Source: an uncultured Selenomonadales bacterium
Lineage (GTDB): Bacteria > Bacillota > Negativicutes > DSM-1736 > Dendrosporobacteraceae
Assembly (NCBI GenBank): GCA_946407015.1
Contig: CAMJML010000008.1
Coordinates: 1-64,000, forward strand
DNA length: 64,000 nt
Direction of reading: 5' to 3'
The position numbers and the translations under genes are program-made. The notes beneath the pieces were generated by a model that saw only the letters and a list, made by a program, of their open reading frames with translations, was not told where the DNA came from and made no database searches. Shown here piece after piece: positions 42,259-52,153 of this stretch (position 1 is its first letter; every line of letters begins with the position of its first letter).

Positions 42259-43837
42259 TGATATGAGCCATGAGCTTTTTTCCTTCAATATCGAGGTGCA
42301 GTCCGTCTATCGCGTAATGATCGGGCAGTTCTCCGTCAATGCCGGTGAAGTAAGGCTCAAGATCAATGAAATAGCGCTGCTGGCGAATGAATTTATTCAC
42401 AATATTGAATTCTGTCTGCCAGTTTGGTACGGTTTCTTCTTGAAATGTTCGCTCAATGGCGGAGGGATTGATGGGAGGTAGTGTCAGGAAGATGGGTCTA
42501 ATGCCATTTGCAAGGCATTTATCGCGAATGGCTGCCAATTCCTCGATGACTTGACTGGCCGGGACACCGCCGCGCAGGCTGTTCGTGCCACCTAATATGA
42601 CCAGGAACTTTGGCTTAAAGGGCAAAACATCGTGTTCAAAACGGGCCACCATGCTGGCTGCTGTATCGCCGCTTTTCCCAAGATTTACGGTTGGAAAACT
42701 AAGATAAGATTGAAAGCTGTATTCCCAATCGGCCGGCGAGTATGATATGGCGCCGCCGCCATGGGTAATACTGTCCCCAAAGGTTGCTGCATACTTTCCT
42801 TTGCCCAAATCAACAATAAACGGTGTAGCATCGGAAAATACGCCAACCGGGTTATTGCGGCTGTCCAAAGCACGCACTCGCCAGAAATAGGTACCAGGAG
42901 TCGTGCGGGAAACTTCATCATAGCAATCCAAAGCATGGTTGACTTCCTTGCTCCAGATCCGGTAAATCGATGGTGCCGTGCCATTTGGATTTTCCGGTGC
43001 TTGATTTAAAACTTCTACTTCATAACGGTCTGCTCCGATCACTGGTATCCAGGAGTAGACCGGATATAAGAGCGTAGCCGTATTGGCTATATTAAATGAA
43101 GCATTAGGCAGTGGCTTAAGGAGAGTGCTTAGTGAGTGGTCGATAAACATTTCAGCAGCATCGGAAAATACTCCGAGCGGATGGTCGTTATGGTCGATGG
43201 CACGGACCCGCCAATATACAAAGCTGCCGGAATAATTCGATAAATCGGCATTATAGCCATTCGTAAACACTTCTTTTGAACTGAATATTTGATGCTCTGA
43301 TGGCAGGATATCATTAGGGTTTTCGGGCGGAGCGCTTAAAAACTCAATTTCATAGTAAACGGCACCAGGAACGACTGTCCAAGTCAGCATGGGCTGGCTT
43401 GAGGCTGGCGCGCTATGGGGATAATAAGCCGTTGGAGTTGGCTTATAACGAGAAAAGTCTTCAACTGTTGCTCCTGTTACCTGCGCAAGATTGATGGAAT
43501 CAGAATAGGAACCTAACCGATTAAACAGACCATGTGCCGAAACGCGCCAATAGGTCTTAAAAGGGAAGCTTTGGTCAAGCGTAAGTTGATTGTTCCAGGT
43601 TTTATAGCTGACGATCCGCTTACCTGAGTGGGTTCCGTTCCCTGCAGGCGGCTGAGTGAGTACTTCGACTTCATAATAAGCAGGATAAGGAACTTTTGAC
43701 CAACTTAAAATGTATTCATTGGCTTCTTTTTCGACTCCAATGATTGGTTTGAACTGGCTTAACTGCATAAAATCACTTTTCTCGAAAAGATATATTGCGA
43801 TTAATAGGACTAGAAGGATGGTGGTAACCCGCTTCAA
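42227..43837 (-). CDS. Secreted or anchored SGNH/GDSL hydrolase with fibronectin-like repeats
   Basis: A 536-residue protein. A hydrophobic N-terminal anchor (TTILLVLLIAIYLF) is followed by three related modules of about 95 residues, each starting SW/TW-x-V-x-x-A-x-YYE-VE and ending YWRVRA-x-D...G-x-FSD, of fibronectin III type. The last 183 residues are an SGNH esterase: GDSITHGGG, GGTNSLRGG, and DGLHLD with the catalytic Asp/His. Likely acts on a polysaccharide or envelope ester outside the membrane. TTG start is set by AGGTGATTG; an upstream ATG has no RBS. Confidence 0.8.
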   Translation of the reverse strand: MKRVTTILLVLLIAIYLFEKSDFMQLSQFKPIIGVEKEANEYILSWSKVPYPAYYEVEVLTQPPAGNGTHSGKRIVSYKTWNNQLTLDQSFPFKTYWRVSAHGLFNRLGSYSDSINLAQVTGATVEDFSRYKPTPTAYYPHSAPASSQPMLTWTVVPGAVYYEIEFLSAPPENPNDILPSEHQIFSSKEVFTNGYNADLSNYSGSFVYWRVRAIDHNDHPLGVFSDAAEMFIDHSLSTLLKPLPNASFNIANTATLLYPVYSWIPVIGADRYEVEVLNQAPENPNGTAPSIYRIWSKEVNHALDCYDEVSRTTPGTYFWRVRALDSRNNPVGVFSDATPFIVDLGKGKYAATFGDSITHGGGAISYSPADWEYSFQSYLSFPTVNLGKSGDTAASMVARFEHDVLPFKPKFLVILGGTNSLRGGVPASQVIEELAAIRDKCLANGIRPIFLTLPPINPSAIERTFQEETVPNWQTEFNIVNKFIRQQRYFIDLEPYFTGIDGELPDHYAIDGLHLDIEGKKLMAHIINAHWEQVTR

Positions 43838-43923
43838 ACAATCACCTGCTCTAAGGAGTGATAATTCGCTGACAATCAAGCTGCAAGATAGCCGCTACAT
43901 ATAGTGTTTCCAGAAAAACAATT

Positions 43924-43961
43924 AAAATTGGCAAGTTGGTGCTGACCAGCTTGCCAATTTT
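43924..43961. terminator. Bidirectional hairpin
   Basis: Perfect 12-bp stem aaaattggcaag / cttgccaatttt with inner ttggt/accag. It lies upstream of both divergent genes, so it probably blocks antisense read-through or belongs to a short transcript. Confidence 0.5.
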
Positions 43962-44016
43962 ATTCAATTCAGGGTATTGTCCGGTTAGTTCAATTCGATT
44001 TTGTCAGAATTTATTG

Positions 44017-44055
44017 CTCAATATGGTATAATTAAATTAATTATACCATATTGAG
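44017..44055. promoter_or_regulatory. 39-base perfect palindrome upstream of pta
   Basis: Arms of 19 bases (44017-44035 and 44037-44055) are perfect complements around one central A; the arm is CTCAATATGGTATAATTAA. Each arm holds TATAAT, so it can place a -10 box on both strands. Located 61 bases before pta. Likely an operator or cruciform-forming promoter element; the factor is unknown. Confidence 0.5.
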
Positions 44056-44116
44056 TCAATCTTTGCGTCATTCTTCGCTAGTCAGATGAATCAGTGTCAA
44101 TGGGGAGGGATTTGCA

Positions 44117-45115
44117 GTGAGTTTTATTAATGTCATGAAGCAAAGAGCAAAAACAAATAAAAAGAGAATCGTTTTACCGGAAACGACCGACATTCGGGTC
44201 TTGACCGCGGCCAGTGTAGCATCTCAGGAAGGTTTGGCGGATATTATCCTGGTCGGAAATAAAGAAGAAATTCTAGCCGCAGCGGGCTCTTTGGATTTAT
44301 CACAAACAACGATTGTCGATATCGAAACAACTGGAAAGCTCGAAGAATATATTACCAGTTTTTATGAATTACGCAAATCCAAAGGCGTCACGCTCGAACA
44401 GGCACGCAGCTTGCTGGCTGATCCGGTGTATTTCGGGATTATGATGATTAAGCATTACGATGCGGATGGCCTGGTTTCCGGTGCTATCCACTCAACTGCG
44501 GATACACTCAGACCGGCTTTGCAAATCATTAAAACAGCTCCAGGTACGAATTTGGTATCCACCTTTTTTATTATGGAAGTTCCTGATTGTGCCTATGGTC
44601 AAGCAGGGCTGTTCTTATTCTCTGATTGTGCCCTTAATGAGAATCCAAATGCTGACCAGCTTGCTGATATCGCAGTTTCATCGGCTAATACCATGAAGCA
44701 AATGCTTGGCATTGAGCCGATTGTAGCGATGCTGTCGTATTCTACTTATGGAAGCGCTCATAGTCCGCTAACTGAAAAAGTACGTCAGGCTACCAGGCTG
44801 GCTCAAGAAAAAGCGCCGGAATTTCGTATTGATGGCGAATTGCAGGTGGATGCAGCATTGGTTGCAAGTACGGCCCAGCTCAAAGCGCCTAATAGTCCGG
44901 TAGCCGGTCGGGCCAATGTCCTCATATTTCCAGACTTAAACGCCGGAAATATTGGTTATAAGCTTACCGAGCGACTCGGCAAAGCGCAGGCTTACGGTCC
45001 AATTACCCAGGGATTAGCCAAGCCAATCAACGATTTATCGCGAGGCTGCAAGGCTGAAGATATTGTTGGTGTTATTGCCATTACCGCCATTCAGGCTCAA
45101 AATCAAGACAACTGA
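44117..45115 (+). CDS. pta: Phosphate acetyltransferase
   Basis: A 332-residue short-form Pta that interconverts acetyl-CoA and acetyl phosphate in acetate fermentation or acetogenic metabolism. Marks: KRIVLPETTDIRVLTAAS, DADGLVSGAIHSTADTLRPA, GSAHSPLTEKVRQAT, and NVLIFPDLNAGNIGYKLTERL. GTG start with GGGGAGGG six bases before. No ackA follows. It may act on other acyl-CoAs (Ptb-like), but length and signature favour Pta. Confidence 0.93.
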   Translation: MSFINVMKQRAKTNKKRIVLPETTDIRVLTAASVASQEGLADIILVGNKEEILAAAGSLDLSQTTIVDIETTGKLEEYITSFYELRKSKGVTLEQARSLLADPVYFGIMMIKHYDADGLVSGAIHSTADTLRPALQIIKTAPGTNLVSTFFIMEVPDCAYGQAGLFLFSDCALNENPNADQLADIAVSSANTMKQMLGIEPIVAMLSYSTYGSAHSPLTEKVRQATRLAQEKAPEFRIDGELQVDAALVASTAQLKAPNSPVAGRANVLIFPDLNAGNIGYKLTERLGKAQAYGPITQGLAKPINDLSRGCKAEDIVGVIAITAIQAQNQDN

Positions 45116-45118
45116 ACT

Positions 45119-45161
45119 AAAAAATGCCAGGGTGATGAAATGCATCGCCTTGGCATTTTTA
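45119..45161. terminator. Terminator after pta
   Basis: Stem aaaaatgccagggtgatg / catcgccttggcattttt (one mismatch), T run behind; also usable for the convergent hydG. Confidence 0.8.
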
Positions 45162-45175
45162 GTTTGGATGAGCTG

Positions 45176-46607
45176 TTAGAAGTAAAGGTCGCGCTGCCCT
45201 TCTTCGATTAACTTTAACCGTTCTGCTGTGGTTGCTCGTATCTGCGGAGGAATGTCCGCAAGACTTTTACGGATTAAGGCCTCACCGGCTCGCCTAGTCG
45301 TTTCATCGGCATAATCGATGAGATATTCTTTAAAAGTCAGCAATGCATTCGGATGACAGACATTTTGAATTTCTCCTGTCTTGGCTAAACTCATAAACCG
45401 GTCACCGGTTCGTCCCTGGCGGTAGCAGGCCGTACAGTAACTAGGAATAAAATTTTTTTCACAGAGCATGCGTATAATTTCATTCGGTGAACGCTGATCG
45501 CCTGTTTCAAACTGCATTCCACTGCCAGTTTGCTCTGGATGTTTGTAAACTTGCTGATAGCCGCCCACCCCGGTACAGGATCCGGCACTGATTTGCGAGA
45601 TGCCGTAGTCAATCAATTGATCCCTAAGTTCGGGAGCTTCTCTTGTTGATAAGATCATTCCGGTATAAGGAACAGCCAGACGAATAACGGCAACAAGCTT
45701 CTTAAACTGTTCATCGGTAACAAGATAGGGAAACTGTTCAATATTGATACTGGAAGCAGGTCGCAACCGCGGGACTGAAATGGTATGGGGACCAACGCCA
45801 AAAGTTTTTTCTAAATGTTCGGCATGGAGAAACATAGCAACCGTTTCATATTGATAATCATAAAGGCCATACAAAACACCAATGCCAACGTCATCAAGGC
45901 CGGCTTGCATGGCCCGGTCCATGGCCGTAGTATGCCAATTATAATCCCGTTTTGGACCGGACGGATGCATAAGCTCATACGTCTTACGGTGATAACTTTC
46001 CTGGAACAGAATGTAGGTGCCGATATTGGCGGCCTTTAATTTGCGGTATTCATCAACTGCGGTAGCTGCGATATTGACATTGACCCTGCGGATGCTGCCG
46101 TTCCCATTCTTAATGCTGTATATTTCTTTGATCGCATCAACAACATAATCAATGGGACAATTGACCGGGTCCTCACCAACTTCAAGCGCCAGGCGCTTAT
46201 GACCCAAAGACTCTAGAATTTCAACCTCTTCTTTAATTTCAGCTAAGGCTAGCCGCCGGCGTAATTGCTCTTTATTTGCGGTGCGATAACCACAATAGGT
46301 ACAGTTGTTGACACAGTGGCTGGACAGATAAAGCGGTGCGAACAAGACGATACGGCTGCCGTAGATAGTCTTTTTTGACCTGTGCGGCAGCGGCAAATAA
46401 CTCGGCGAGTATTTCCTGATCGGTTACTTTTAGCAGCACAGCGACTTCTGCGGCGGTTAATCCTTGATAAGCTTTCGCTTTCTCAATAATGGACCGCACG
46501 TAATCAGCATCTTTGGCTGCGGATTCTGCGGTAGTTAACAACTGATCAATCAGAGGTTCATCAATAAAGTCATCCGGTGTACGTTCGTTTTCTTTAATCA
46601 AGGCCAT
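45176..46607 (-). pseudogene. hydG: FeFe-hydrogenase maturase HydG, interrupted by a frameshift
   Basis: HydG is a radical-SAM tyrosine lyase that makes CO and CN for the hydrogenase H-cluster. The gene is split: residues of the first part (MALIKENERTPDDFIDE to FAAAAQVKK) are read in one frame from 46607, the remainder (TIYGSRIVLFAPLYLSSHC onward) in another, crossing over at an A6 run (46371-46376). Removing one A restores a 476-residue protein of normal length. Both iron-sulfur sites are intact: CVNNCTYC and CTAC-x22-C (C-terminal cluster). A sequencing or assembly indel is the simplest reason; a true mutation or slippage is possible. RBS AAGGGGG; start overlaps the upstream gene by 14 bases. 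Confidence 0.85.
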
Positions 46608-46872
46608 GTTCCCCCTTCGTTAAGTTTTTCGTTGTCAGGGCGGATTTTACTGTAACACCGGGGAGGTTTCCTAATTTACCGGTCAAAGCGCCGACATGAT
46701 CGGTATTTCCTTCAATGATCAAGGCAATGATACCGACTTGATCTTCAGGCCGGGGAATACCCATACGGCCGATAATTAAGTGACTGTAACTGCTAAGGAC
46801 CCGATTGACAGAATCAGCATTTAATTTTGGCTGATCAATCACAATGCCAATCACTCCGATACGTTTTGACAT
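46594..46872 (-). CDS. TM1266-type iron-only hydrogenase system regulator
   Basis: A 92-residue protein with an ACT-like fold (RIGVIGIVIDQPKLNADSVN, IIGRMGIPRPEDQVGIIALI, LGNLPGVTVKSAL). The family was described as a putative regulator accompanying FeFe-hydrogenase maturation genes, and here it overlaps hydG. Ligand unknown. RBS GGAGG. An attenuator-like leader precedes it. Confidence 0.88.
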   Translation of the reverse strand: MSKRIGVIGIVIDQPKLNADSVNRVLSSYSHLIIGRMGIPRPEDQVGIIALIIEGNTDHVGALTGKLGNLPGVTVKSALTTKNLTKGEHGLD

Positions 46873-46889
46873 AGCAGCCTCCTAAAACA

Positions 46890-47050
46890 AAATACCCCTT
46901 CTAGGCATAGGCATAGAAGGGGGGATTTCCCCAGTTTACTTTCCTCCTGTGCGCAGGCAGATGCCCTTGCGATAGATTGAATGGCTTTGGAGTTTTTGGT
47001 CCTTCAAAAAATGACCTTGCAATCACCTTTTGTTAGATAATTACATTATA
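46890..47050 (-). promoter_or_regulatory. Attenuator-like leader of the TM1266-hydG unit
   Basis: On the minus strand a TATAAT box (about 47047) is followed by 90 bases, a stable hairpin CGCAAGGGCATCTGCCTGCG, the purine stretch ggaggaaagtaaac, then two competing hairpins: GGGGAAATCCCC and CCCCTTCT...AGAAGGGG followed by TATTTTGTTTT. They share the CCCC, so only one can form. This is terminator/antiterminator architecture, but the upstream domain matches no riboswitch that I recognise. The rest of the 46873-47252 gap (right side, leading to panB) shows nothing further. Confidence 0.55.
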
Positions 47051-47252
47051 CAGCATATCGCTGTTTTTGCGAAGCTATTGACTGGTTTAAGTAGTAATTT
47101 ATTCACTCCAATTGTCACATGGTTACAACTTAGTTGGGGTTTTACTATAAAACAGCAGGATTTTTGTAATGTCTATTGAATAATAATCTAAATTCAGGTG
47201 GGTAACACTACTGAAAATCAGATCATGATAAGCGTTATAGGAGGCAACTATT

Positions 47253-48089
47253 TTGACGAAAAAAAAGTTGACCATTCCCCAATTCAAAGAGTTAAAAACT
47301 CAAGGCCAAAAGTTCCGGATGGTAACCGCGTATGACTATACGTTTGCCAGCATTGTGGAAAAGACACCGATCGAAATGATTCTCGTGGGAGATTCACTTG
47401 GCATGGTTGTTCTTGGCTACGATAGTACTGTTCCTGTTACCATGGAAGATATGATTCATCATATCAAACCGGTTGTGCGTGCCGCCAAAAACACGTTTGT
47501 GGTGGGGGACATGCCATTTGGTTCGTACAATGTCAGTGTCAATGAGGCGATTCGCAATGCAAATCGTATTTTACAGGAAGGCGGGGCCGATGCCGTCAAA
47601 CTTGAGGGCGGCTCCAATGTTTTGGAAATTGTAAGTGAAATGGTCAAAGGCGGTATTCCGGTGGTGGGGCATATCGGTTTAACCCCGCAGACTGCTGCCC
47701 AGTTAGGCGGTTTCAAAGTTCAGGGGAAAGAGACTGAAATTGCGCGCAAACTGATTGAGGATGCACTCCATCTTGAACAAGCCGGGGCGTTTGCGATTGT
47801 ACTGGAATGTGTTGTTGCTCCTATTGCCCAGTTGATCACAGAAAAGGTGGCCATACCCACTATCGGCATAGGTGCCGGCCCGGCTTGTGATGCACAGGTT
47901 TTGGTGATGCAGGATTTGCTGGGCATGTATGATAAGTTTACTCCGAAGTTTGTCAAACAGTATGTTCATTTAAACGGACAGATTGTTGATGCTCTGACGA
48001 CTTATGCGCAGGAAGTTGCGGATGGAGTATTTCCGGGACCTGAGCATTCATTCGGGCTAAATAAAGAACAACTCGGCCGTTTATATTAG
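47253..48089 (+). CDS. panB: 3-methyl-2-oxobutanoate hydroxymethyltransferase
   Basis: A 278-residue enzyme that makes ketopantoate from 2-oxoisovalerate, the first step to pantothenate and CoA. The pattern VTAYDYTFASIVE, LVGDSLGMVVLGYDST, AVKLEGG, GHIGLTPQ, and FTPKFVKQY is complete. TTG start with GGAGG eight bases before. It heads a cluster with panE and ilvD; IlvD makes the substrate, PanE takes the product. Confidence 0.95.
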   Translation: MTKKKLTIPQFKELKTQGQKFRMVTAYDYTFASIVEKTPIEMILVGDSLGMVVLGYDSTVPVTMEDMIHHIKPVVRAAKNTFVVGDMPFGSYNVSVNEAIRNANRILQEGGADAVKLEGGSNVLEIVSEMVKGGIPVVGHIGLTPQTAAQLGGFKVQGKETEIARKLIEDALHLEQAGAFAIVLECVVAPIAQLITEKVAIPTIGIGAGPACDAQVLVMQDLLGMYDKFTPKFVKQYVHLNGQIVDALTTYAQEVADGVFPGPEHSFGLNKEQLGRLY

Positions 48090-48105
48090 ACTCGGGAGAA
48101 GGGCT

Positions 48106-49017
48106 ATGAAAATAACAATTGTGGGTGCCGGAGCGATGGGAAGTCTGTTTGGTGCCATGCTGTCGCAGGATGGACAAGAGGTATTGCTGGTTGACAAACG
48201 CTGTGAGCAAGTTGAAGCAATCAATCGCAACGGGATTACCATCCTGTATCCGGACGGGTCTGAAGAACGAATCAAAGCCAGAGCTGCCTGCGAGCCGGTG
48301 GAGGCCGGCGATGCCGATCTGGTGATTCTTTTGGTTAAGTCCTATGATACAGAGCAAGCGCTGCAAGATTGTTTAAGTGTCATCGGCAGCCATACGACGG
48401 TGTTGACGTTACAAAACGGACTTGGCAATATTGAAAAGATTAGCAGTATTGTAGGGCAGGGCCGGGTTATTGCCGGGACAACTTCTTATGGCTGCTGTGC
48501 CCTGGGGCCGGGACGTATCGCCCTGAGCAATAGGGGGGAAGTAACCCTGGGGGAAATAGACGGCCAGCTGTCGGCACGTATTCAAGAACTTGCGGGGTTG
48601 TTCCAGGCACGGGGAATTCAGGTTCAGCTTAGTGACAATATAGCCGGGGTAATTTGGACTAAATTGGCTGTTAACGTAGGCATTAATGCCATTACGGCGA
48701 TTACGTCCTTAAAAAATGGACAGCTTTTAGCCCAAAAGGAAACTCAGCAGCTTATGGAGCTGGCTATAGAGGAACTGCTGCAGGTAGCGCGCTGCCGGGG
48801 AATTACGCTTTTAGCCGACCCGGTTCTGTTGGCAAGACAGGTGGCTCAGTCCACCTTTTCCAATAAGTCCTCGATGCTGCAGGATCTTGAATGTGGCCGT
48901 AAAACCGAGATTGACAGCATCAATGGGGCTGTTGCAGCCGAAGGCGGCAAGGCTGGCGTTGAAACTCCTGTGAATCAGGTGCTGACGCTGTTGATCAAGA
49001 TATTAGAAAATAAATGA
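48106..49017 (+). CDS. panE: 2-dehydropantoate 2-reductase
   Basis: A 303-residue NADPH-dependent reductase of ketopantoate to pantoate. Nucleotide site ITIVGAGAMGSLFGAMLSQ at the N-terminus; ILLVKSYDTEQAL; LQNGLGN; and the catalytic Lys in GVIWTKLAVNVGINAITAIT. Second gene of the pan-ilvD cluster, 16 bases after panB with GGGAGAAGG ahead. Confidence 0.94.
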   Translation: MKITIVGAGAMGSLFGAMLSQDGQEVLLVDKRCEQVEAINRNGITILYPDGSEERIKARAACEPVEAGDADLVILLVKSYDTEQALQDCLSVIGSHTTVLTLQNGLGNIEKISSIVGQGRVIAGTTSYGCCALGPGRIALSNRGEVTLGEIDGQLSARIQELAGLFQARGIQVQLSDNIAGVIWTKLAVNVGINAITAITSLKNGQLLAQKETQQLMELAIEELLQVARCRGITLLADPVLLARQVAQSTFSNKSSMLQDLECGRKTEIDSINGAVAAEGGKAGVETPVNQVLTLLIKILENK

Positions 49018-49039
49018 ATCCAATTGAGGTGGGGATATT

Positions 49040-50692
49040 ATGAGGAGCGATATCGTAAAGAAAGGTTCAACAAGGGCTGCCCATCGTGCATTATTTTATG
49101 CCATGGGATATACGCCGCAGGATTTAGAGAAGCCTATTATTGGGGTTGTTAACGCATTTAATGAAATCATTCCCGGGCACATTCATCTGAGAAATATTGC
49201 CGACGCTGTTAAGCTGGGGGTTGCGGCAGCTGGCGGTACGCCGGTGGAATTTCCGGCCATTGGAATTTGCGATGGCATTGCCATGGGGCACGAAGGAATG
49301 AAGTTTCCATTGGCTAGCCGCGAGTTAATCGCGGATTCCATCGAAGCGGTTGCTACCGGTCATGCTTTTGACGGGTTGGTGCTGATTCCCAATTGCGACA
49401 AAATTGTTCCAGGCATGCTGATGGCCGCAGCTCGCCTGAATATTCCCTGTGTGGTGGTTAGCGGTGGCCCGATGATGGCCGGGCGCTATCAAGGCAAGGA
49501 TATCAGTGTGAGCACCATGTTTGAGGCAGCCGGATTATTTGAAGCCGGAAAAATAACGGCCAGTGAGCTGGACTCGATGGAAAAATCAGCCTGTCCAGGC
49601 TGTGGGTCATGTGCCGGCCTGTTTACTGCGAATACCATGAACTGCCTGACTGAGGCTTTGGGTATGGGGATTGCCGGCAATGGAACAATTCCCGCAGCTC
49701 AATTCGGAGCACGCCGGATGCTGGCTAAACAAGCCGGTGCGATCATTCTTGATCTTATTGCTAAAGACATTAAGCCTCGCGACATTATGACAATGAAAGC
49801 CTTTGAAAATGCCATTACCGTTGATATGGGGATAGGCGGTTCTTCCAATACCGTGTTGCACCTAACTGCCATTGCCCATGAGGCTGGGCTGGAACTTCCG
49901 TTGGATCTGTTTGATCGCCTGAGTGCGAAAACTCCTTATATTACCAAGCTGAGTCCTGGCGGCACCCATCATATCCAGGATTTAAATGAGGCCGGGGGAA
50001 TTTCGGCTGTTATGAAAGAACTGTCTGGTCGTGGCTTGATTTATACAGATGCCGTAACCATTGACGGAACGGTCCAGGATCGTATCGACCGTGCTGAAAT
50101 TACTGATCCATCCGTGATCCGGACTCTTGACCAGCCATATCGTGACCGGGGCGGCATTGCCATCCTGAAAGGAAACCTTGCTCTTGATGGAGCGGTGGTG
50201 AAAGAAAGTGCTGTCGCTGAAGATATGCTGGTGTTTCAAGGAAGAGCACGGGTTTTTGATTCGGAAGACCAGGCCATTGACGCGATCCTGGCTAAGAAGG
50301 TTGTAAATGGCGATGTTGTGGTGATTCGCTACGAAGGCCCGAAGGGCGGACCTGGCATGCGGGAGATGCTCAACCCTACGGCGGTTATCGCCGGGATGGG
50401 ATTAAAGGTTGCCCTGTTGACGGATGGCCGTTTTAGCGGTGCGACTCGTGGTGCCTGTATTGGTCATGTTTCCCCTGAAGCGATGGAGGGAGGCAACATT
50501 GCCCTGGTTCAGGAAGGTGATATCATTGCGATTGATATCCCAGGCCGGAAACTGGATGTACTGGTTAGTGATGAAGCATTGGCTGAACGGAGAGCAAAAT
50601 GGAAACAGCCTGAGCCGAAAGTGACGACAGGATACTTGGCGCGTTATGCCAGGTTAGTTACTTCTGCCAGTACCGGTGCTGTATTAAAATAG
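49040..50692 (+). CDS. ilvD: Dihydroxy-acid dehydratase
   Basis: A 550-residue Fe-S enzyme making 2-oxoisovalerate and 3-methyl-2-oxopentanoate for valine, leucine, isoleucine and, here, pantothenate. Cluster cysteines are in NCDKIVPGM and [30 protein letters not shown]-like [12 protein letters not shown] and [10 protein letters not shown] close the active site. Third gene after panB-panE, with GAGGTGGGG ahead. Confidence 0.95.
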   Translation: MRSDIVKKGSTRAAHRALFYAMGYTPQDLEKPIIGVVNAFNEIIPGHIHLRNIADAVKLGVAAAGGTPVEFPAIGICDGIAMGHEGMKFPLASRELIADSIEAVATGHAFDGLVLIPNCDKIVPGMLMAAARLNIPCVVVSGGPMMAGRYQGKDISVSTMFEAAGLFEAGKITASELDSMEKSACPGCGSCAGLFTANTMNCLTEALGMGIAGNGTIPAAQFGARRMLAKQAGAIILDLIAKDIKPRDIMTMKAFENAITVDMGIGGSSNTVLHLTAIAHEAGLELPLDLFDRLSAKTPYITKLSPGGTHHIQDLNEAGGISAVMKELSGRGLIYTDAVTIDGTVQDRIDRAEITDPSVIRTLDQPYRDRGGIAILKGNLALDGAVVKESAVAEDMLVFQGRARVFDSEDQAIDAILAKKVVNGDVVVIRYEGPKGGPGMREMLNPTAVIAGMGLKVALLTDGRFSGATRGACIGHVSPEAMEGGNIALVQEGDIIAIDIPGRKLDVLVSDEALAERRAKWKQPEPKVTTGYLARYARLVTSASTGAVLK

Positions 50693-50867
50693 ATTTTTGA
50701 ACCCTGGAGGTTTTTTCGGCCTTTAGGTTTTTTTTCTAGGCATTAGCAGCTATGGATGGTGTAAGTTTTTTTCGCGAAAGAGGATTTTTGTCAATAAAGC
50801 TAGTATTTAGCATATTATTGGGAAAAATAACGATTGTGATAAAATAGCAAGGGAGGTTATTGGTATT

Positions 50868-52040
50868 ATGCCGGATATTAAAAGTTTGGTAAAAAAACAT
50901 ACAGCGGCGGTTATTGAATTGCGCCGGTATTTCCATACTTATCCCGAGCTTAGCGGTCAAGAGTATAATACGCAGAAAAAGGTGCTGGCCGAACTGCAGG
51001 CGTTAGGATTAGAGGCCAGGCCAGTAGCGGACACGGGGGTAGTTGCTGACATTGACGGAGGGCTTCCCGGCAAAACGATCGCCATTCGGGCTGATATGGA
51101 TGCTTTAAAATTGCAGGATGAATGCGAGCGTCCTTATCAATCCATTAATAACGGGATCAGCCATGCCTGCGGGCATGATGGTCATATGGCTATGCTGCTG
51201 GGGATTGCCAAAGTACTGACCGAGATGAAGGTGCAGCTTCCCGGGAAAATCAGATTATTATTCCAGCCAAGTGAGGAAGCGGTCCCCGGTGGAGCCGAGC
51301 GGCTGATTCAAGAAGGAGTCTTAGATGGTGTGGATGCTATTTTGGCAACCCATTTATGGCAAAGCCTTGAGGCCGGTACGATTGGTATTTCGCGTGGGCG
51401 ACTGATGGCTGCACCTGATGAATTTATTATTACCGTTAAAGGGCGAGGCGGTCATGGATCCATGCCGCATCAAACCGTCGATCCGATATTAATAGGAGCC
51501 CAAATTGTGCTGGCACTCAACACAATTATTAGCCGTAAGGTTGATCCATTGGAGAATGCTGTTGTGTCGGTCGGACTATTTAAAGCCGGCGAGGTTTTTA
51601 ATGTGATTCCCGAAACGGCGGTGTTGAGGGGAACGGTACGTTCGTTTGAAAATACGCTGCGTTACCACATCTTTGAGCAGATTGAAGCGATAGCTCAAGG
51701 AATTGGCCAGGCGGCCGGAGCTGAATGTGTTGTCGAGAAAAAATTTGGCTTTCCGCCGGTAATCAATCATGCGGTTATTGTGGATGTTGTGGTTGATGCT
51801 TCCAGGGAAGTGCTTGATCCCAAACAAATTCTTACGATTAACCCGGTTATGGCGGGTGAGGATTTTTCCTGCTATTTGCAGAAGGTACCTGGGATGATGT
51901 TGTTTGTAGGATCAGGCAATGCCGAGAAAGGGATCACCTATCCGCAGCACCATGCCAAGTTTGATATTGATGAGGATGCCTTGCCGATCGGGATGGAGAT
52001 TATGCTAAGGGCAGCCTTGAAATTATCGAGGCAACAATGA
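50868..52040 (+). CDS. M20 family amidohydrolase
   Basis: A 390-residue metallopeptidase of the M20D type (hippurate/IAA-amino-acid hydrolase or N-acetyl-diaminopimelate deacetylase-like), hydrolysing an N-acyl amino acid. Metal and catalytic motifs: RADMDALKLQDE, HACGHDGHMAML, FQPSEEAVPGGAERLI, and GGHGSMPHQTVDPI. GGGAGG lies before the ATG. Substrate unknown. Separate promoter region after ilvD (about 175 bases). Confidence 0.9.
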   Translation: MPDIKSLVKKHTAAVIELRRYFHTYPELSGQEYNTQKKVLAELQALGLEARPVADTGVVADIDGGLPGKTIAIRADMDALKLQDECERPYQSINNGISHACGHDGHMAMLLGIAKVLTEMKVQLPGKIRLLFQPSEEAVPGGAERLIQEGVLDGVDAILATHLWQSLEAGTIGISRGRLMAAPDEFIITVKGRGGHGSMPHQTVDPILIGAQIVLALNTIISRKVDPLENAVVSVGLFKAGEVFNVIPETAVLRGTVRSFENTLRYHIFEQIEAIAQGIGQAAGAECVVEKKFGFPPVINHAVIVDVVVDASREVLDPKQILTINPVMAGEDFSCYLQKVPGMMLFVGSGNAEKGITYPQHHAKFDIDEDALPIGMEIMLRAALKLSRQQ

Positions 52041-52103
52041 TCGTTCCAATCCCCCTGTCATTAGGGCTAAACCGTATTTTTATGTAAGGTGAGATGTTTT
52101 GTT

Positions 52104-52130
52104 ATACCCCTTTTTGGGGTATGCTTTTTG
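52104..52130 (+). terminator. Terminator after the M20 hydrolase
   Basis: Stem atacccc / ggggtat around five T, followed by gcttttt. Confidence 0.75.
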
Positions 52131-52153
52131 TAAGGAGATATTGGAGTGATTAT

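Noticed and set aside
46365-46380. Programmed -1 frameshift in hydG at A6G
   Set aside because: A -1 slip from the first frame leads to the third frame, not to the frame that holds the radical-SAM domain; +1 or loss of one A is needed.
46925-46950. GAGGAAAGT in the hyd leader as a piece of RNase P RNA
   Set aside because: The context lacks the other conserved RNase P elements and the region is far too short.
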